Origin: WHSW01 sp963729075
Lineage (GTDB): Bacteria; Actinomycetota; Thermoleophilia; Solirubrobacterales; 70-9
NCBI GenBank assembly: GCA_963729075.1
Contig: CAVSMU010000015.1
Location: 12,010 to 76,009, forward strand
Length of the DNA stretch: 64,000 bases
Reading direction: 5' to 3'
This document shows positions 61,339-64,000 of this stretch, one piece after another. The notes under the pieces were generated by a model that was given only the letters and a program-made list of their open reading frames with translations, was not told the origin of the DNA and searched no databases. Both the position numbers and the translations under genes were made by a program. The number at the start of each line of letters is the position of its first letter. Positions within the stretch are counted from its first letter, which is position 1.

Positions 61339-62202
61339 ATGGACGAGACCTTCCTCGGCCTGGCGCTCTCCGCGGCGCTCGCCGGGCTTTTCTGCTGGGC
61401 CCGTGGCTGCGCCGACATGCTGAGAGTCGGCCTGGCGCGCGACAACTACCGCGGGCGCCGGGTCGCCTTCCCGGCCGGGGCGCCGCTGGTCGCATGCTCG
61501 CTGCTGGCGTTGGCGCCGCTGGCGGTGCTCGATGACCGCGCCGACCTCGACCTCCTCGAGCCCGACCTGCGCCGGTGGATCGTCTACGTGCTGGGCGTCG
61601 CCCTGCTCGGCCTGCTCGACGACGCCCTCGGGCGCGGGACCGCGGCCGACACGCCGCGCGGCTGGCGCGGCCACGCTCGGGCCGTGTTCGCCGGCGGCTT
61701 CTCGACCGGCGCGATCAAGGCGGTCGGGGCGCTCGCGCTGGCCGCCTACGCGGTCTCGGGCCGCGGGCGGGAGGGGATCGATTACTTCGCCGATCTCGCG
61801 CTCCTGCTGCTGGCGACCAACCTGTTCAACCTGCTCGACCTGCGCCCGGGGCGGGTCGAGAAGGCCTTCGCGCTGCTGCTGGCGGGACTCTGCCTCGGGG
61901 CCTGGACGGCGGAGCCCATCGAGCTCTTGGGGATCTTCGTCGGCCCGGCGCTCGTGGTCGCGGCCTTCACGTTGCGCGAGCGCGCGATGCTCGGTGACAC
62001 AGGCTCGAACCTGATCGGCGCGTTGGCCGGGCATCTCGCTCCTGGTCACCCTCGACGACAGCGGGCGCTGGATCGCGCTCGCCGTGGTCGCGGCGCTGAC
62101 GGTGTACGGCGAGTTCCGGTCGATCTCCGCGGCGATCGACAGCCTTCCGCCACTGCGGTGGCTAGACTCGCTCGGCAGAGTGAGATCGGCGGACGTGAAG
62201 CG

Positions 62203-62206
<4 letters not shown>
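61339..62206 (+). CDS. MraY/WecA-like polyprenyl-phosphate sugar-phosphate transferase, frameshifted
   Basis: Frame one gives about ten hydrophobic segments with LGLLDDALGRG (Asp-Asp), LLATNLFNLLDLRPGR (Asn-x3-Asn-x2-Asp) and AMLGDTGSNLIGA (GDTGS), all MraY/WecA active-site motifs. One extra G in GCCGGGCATC near 62034 breaks it; the other frame reads LLVTLDDSGRWIALAVVAALTVYGEFRSIS and ends at TGA 62204-62206. It is shorter and unlike the MraY of the mur cluster, so it probably initiates another surface glycan. It sits with steAB. Confidence 0.82.
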
Positions 62207-63881
<1,675 letters not shown>

Positions 63882-64000
63882 CGGCCGCCGCCGGTCGAAG
63901 GCTGTCCCCCGAGCTGGACGATGACGTCCATCGCGAGGCCGCCGCGGAGGCGATCGAGCGGCAGACCCGAGCCGGTCACCGCCGGGCGTTAGGCTGACCC

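Noticed and set aside
63882..64000. Possible new gene after pyrG
   Set aside because: The last 119 bases have no start with a ribosome site or a recognisable product; nothing can be supported.

Overview
The window is high-GC, densely packed bacterial chromosome. Frequent GTG/TTG starts, 4-bp gene overlaps, an actinobacterial-style c-di-AMP riboswitch, SteA/SteB-like division proteins and many 'MSxENVE...' SnoaL-like proteins point to a deep-branching actinobacterium, most likely the Thermoleophilia (Solirubrobacterales/Gaiellales). The lineage is inferred from gene content; no 16S gene is present. No phage, insertion sequence or CRISPR array was seen.

Layout. 1-11.1 kb is mixed accessory and housekeeping DNA: an SRPBCC-like protein, tRNA-Met(CAT) overlapped by an MFS exporter with its ArsR-type regulator, a CmoB-like methyltransferase, a glycerophosphodiesterase and a histone-deacetylase-family amidohydrolase, an ArsR/SRPBCC pair, a hemerythrin, a c-di-AMP riboswitch driving an NlpC/P60-like cell-wall protein, an M29-type aminopeptidase, glutamate formimidoyltransferase and a metallo-beta-lactamase (MBL) hydrolase. 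11-22.9 kb is core information processing: a MASE1-SpoIIE phosphatase facing hisS-aspS, a probable 6S RNA, an IscU-like/MnmA fusion, and alaS-ruvX-mltG-aroE. 23-36.8 kb is accessory: a NarL-type two-component pair, an F420-type oxidoreductase, a TauE-like exporter, GNAT, SDR, an anti-sigma kinase, a nuclease-like phosphatase, an RTX/DUF11 secreted protein, an ECF sigma factor with a zinc finger, membrane segment and TPPGQTG repeats, an alkylsulfatase, a flippase-like membrane protein and an MBL protein.

36.8-50.7 kb holds the shikimate and isoprenoid cluster: prepilin peptidase, aroC, an aroK-aroB fusion, aroQ, PepQ-like peptidase, a Vms1/eRF1-like protein, YbhB, M42 peptidase, efp, nusB, a small coiled-coil gene, polyprenyl synthase, a phosphoesterase and dxs. 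50.7-54.8 kb is accessory again: a CRP-like site with a tiny ORF and terminator, SnoaL-like paralogs, a secreted glycosidase and a secreted hypothetical. 54.8-63.9 kb is core: tlyA-nadK-recN, a methyltransferase, steA, a steB-like gene, a MraY/WecA-like transferase and pyrG.

At least eleven genes with clear homology are broken by one-base shifts. Several fall in G runs, and pyrG alone carries about six plus a stop codon. The simplest reading is residual assembly indels, so these genes are described as intact in intent but broken as given. One shift, in the repeat of the sigma-factor gene, could instead be genuine slippage.
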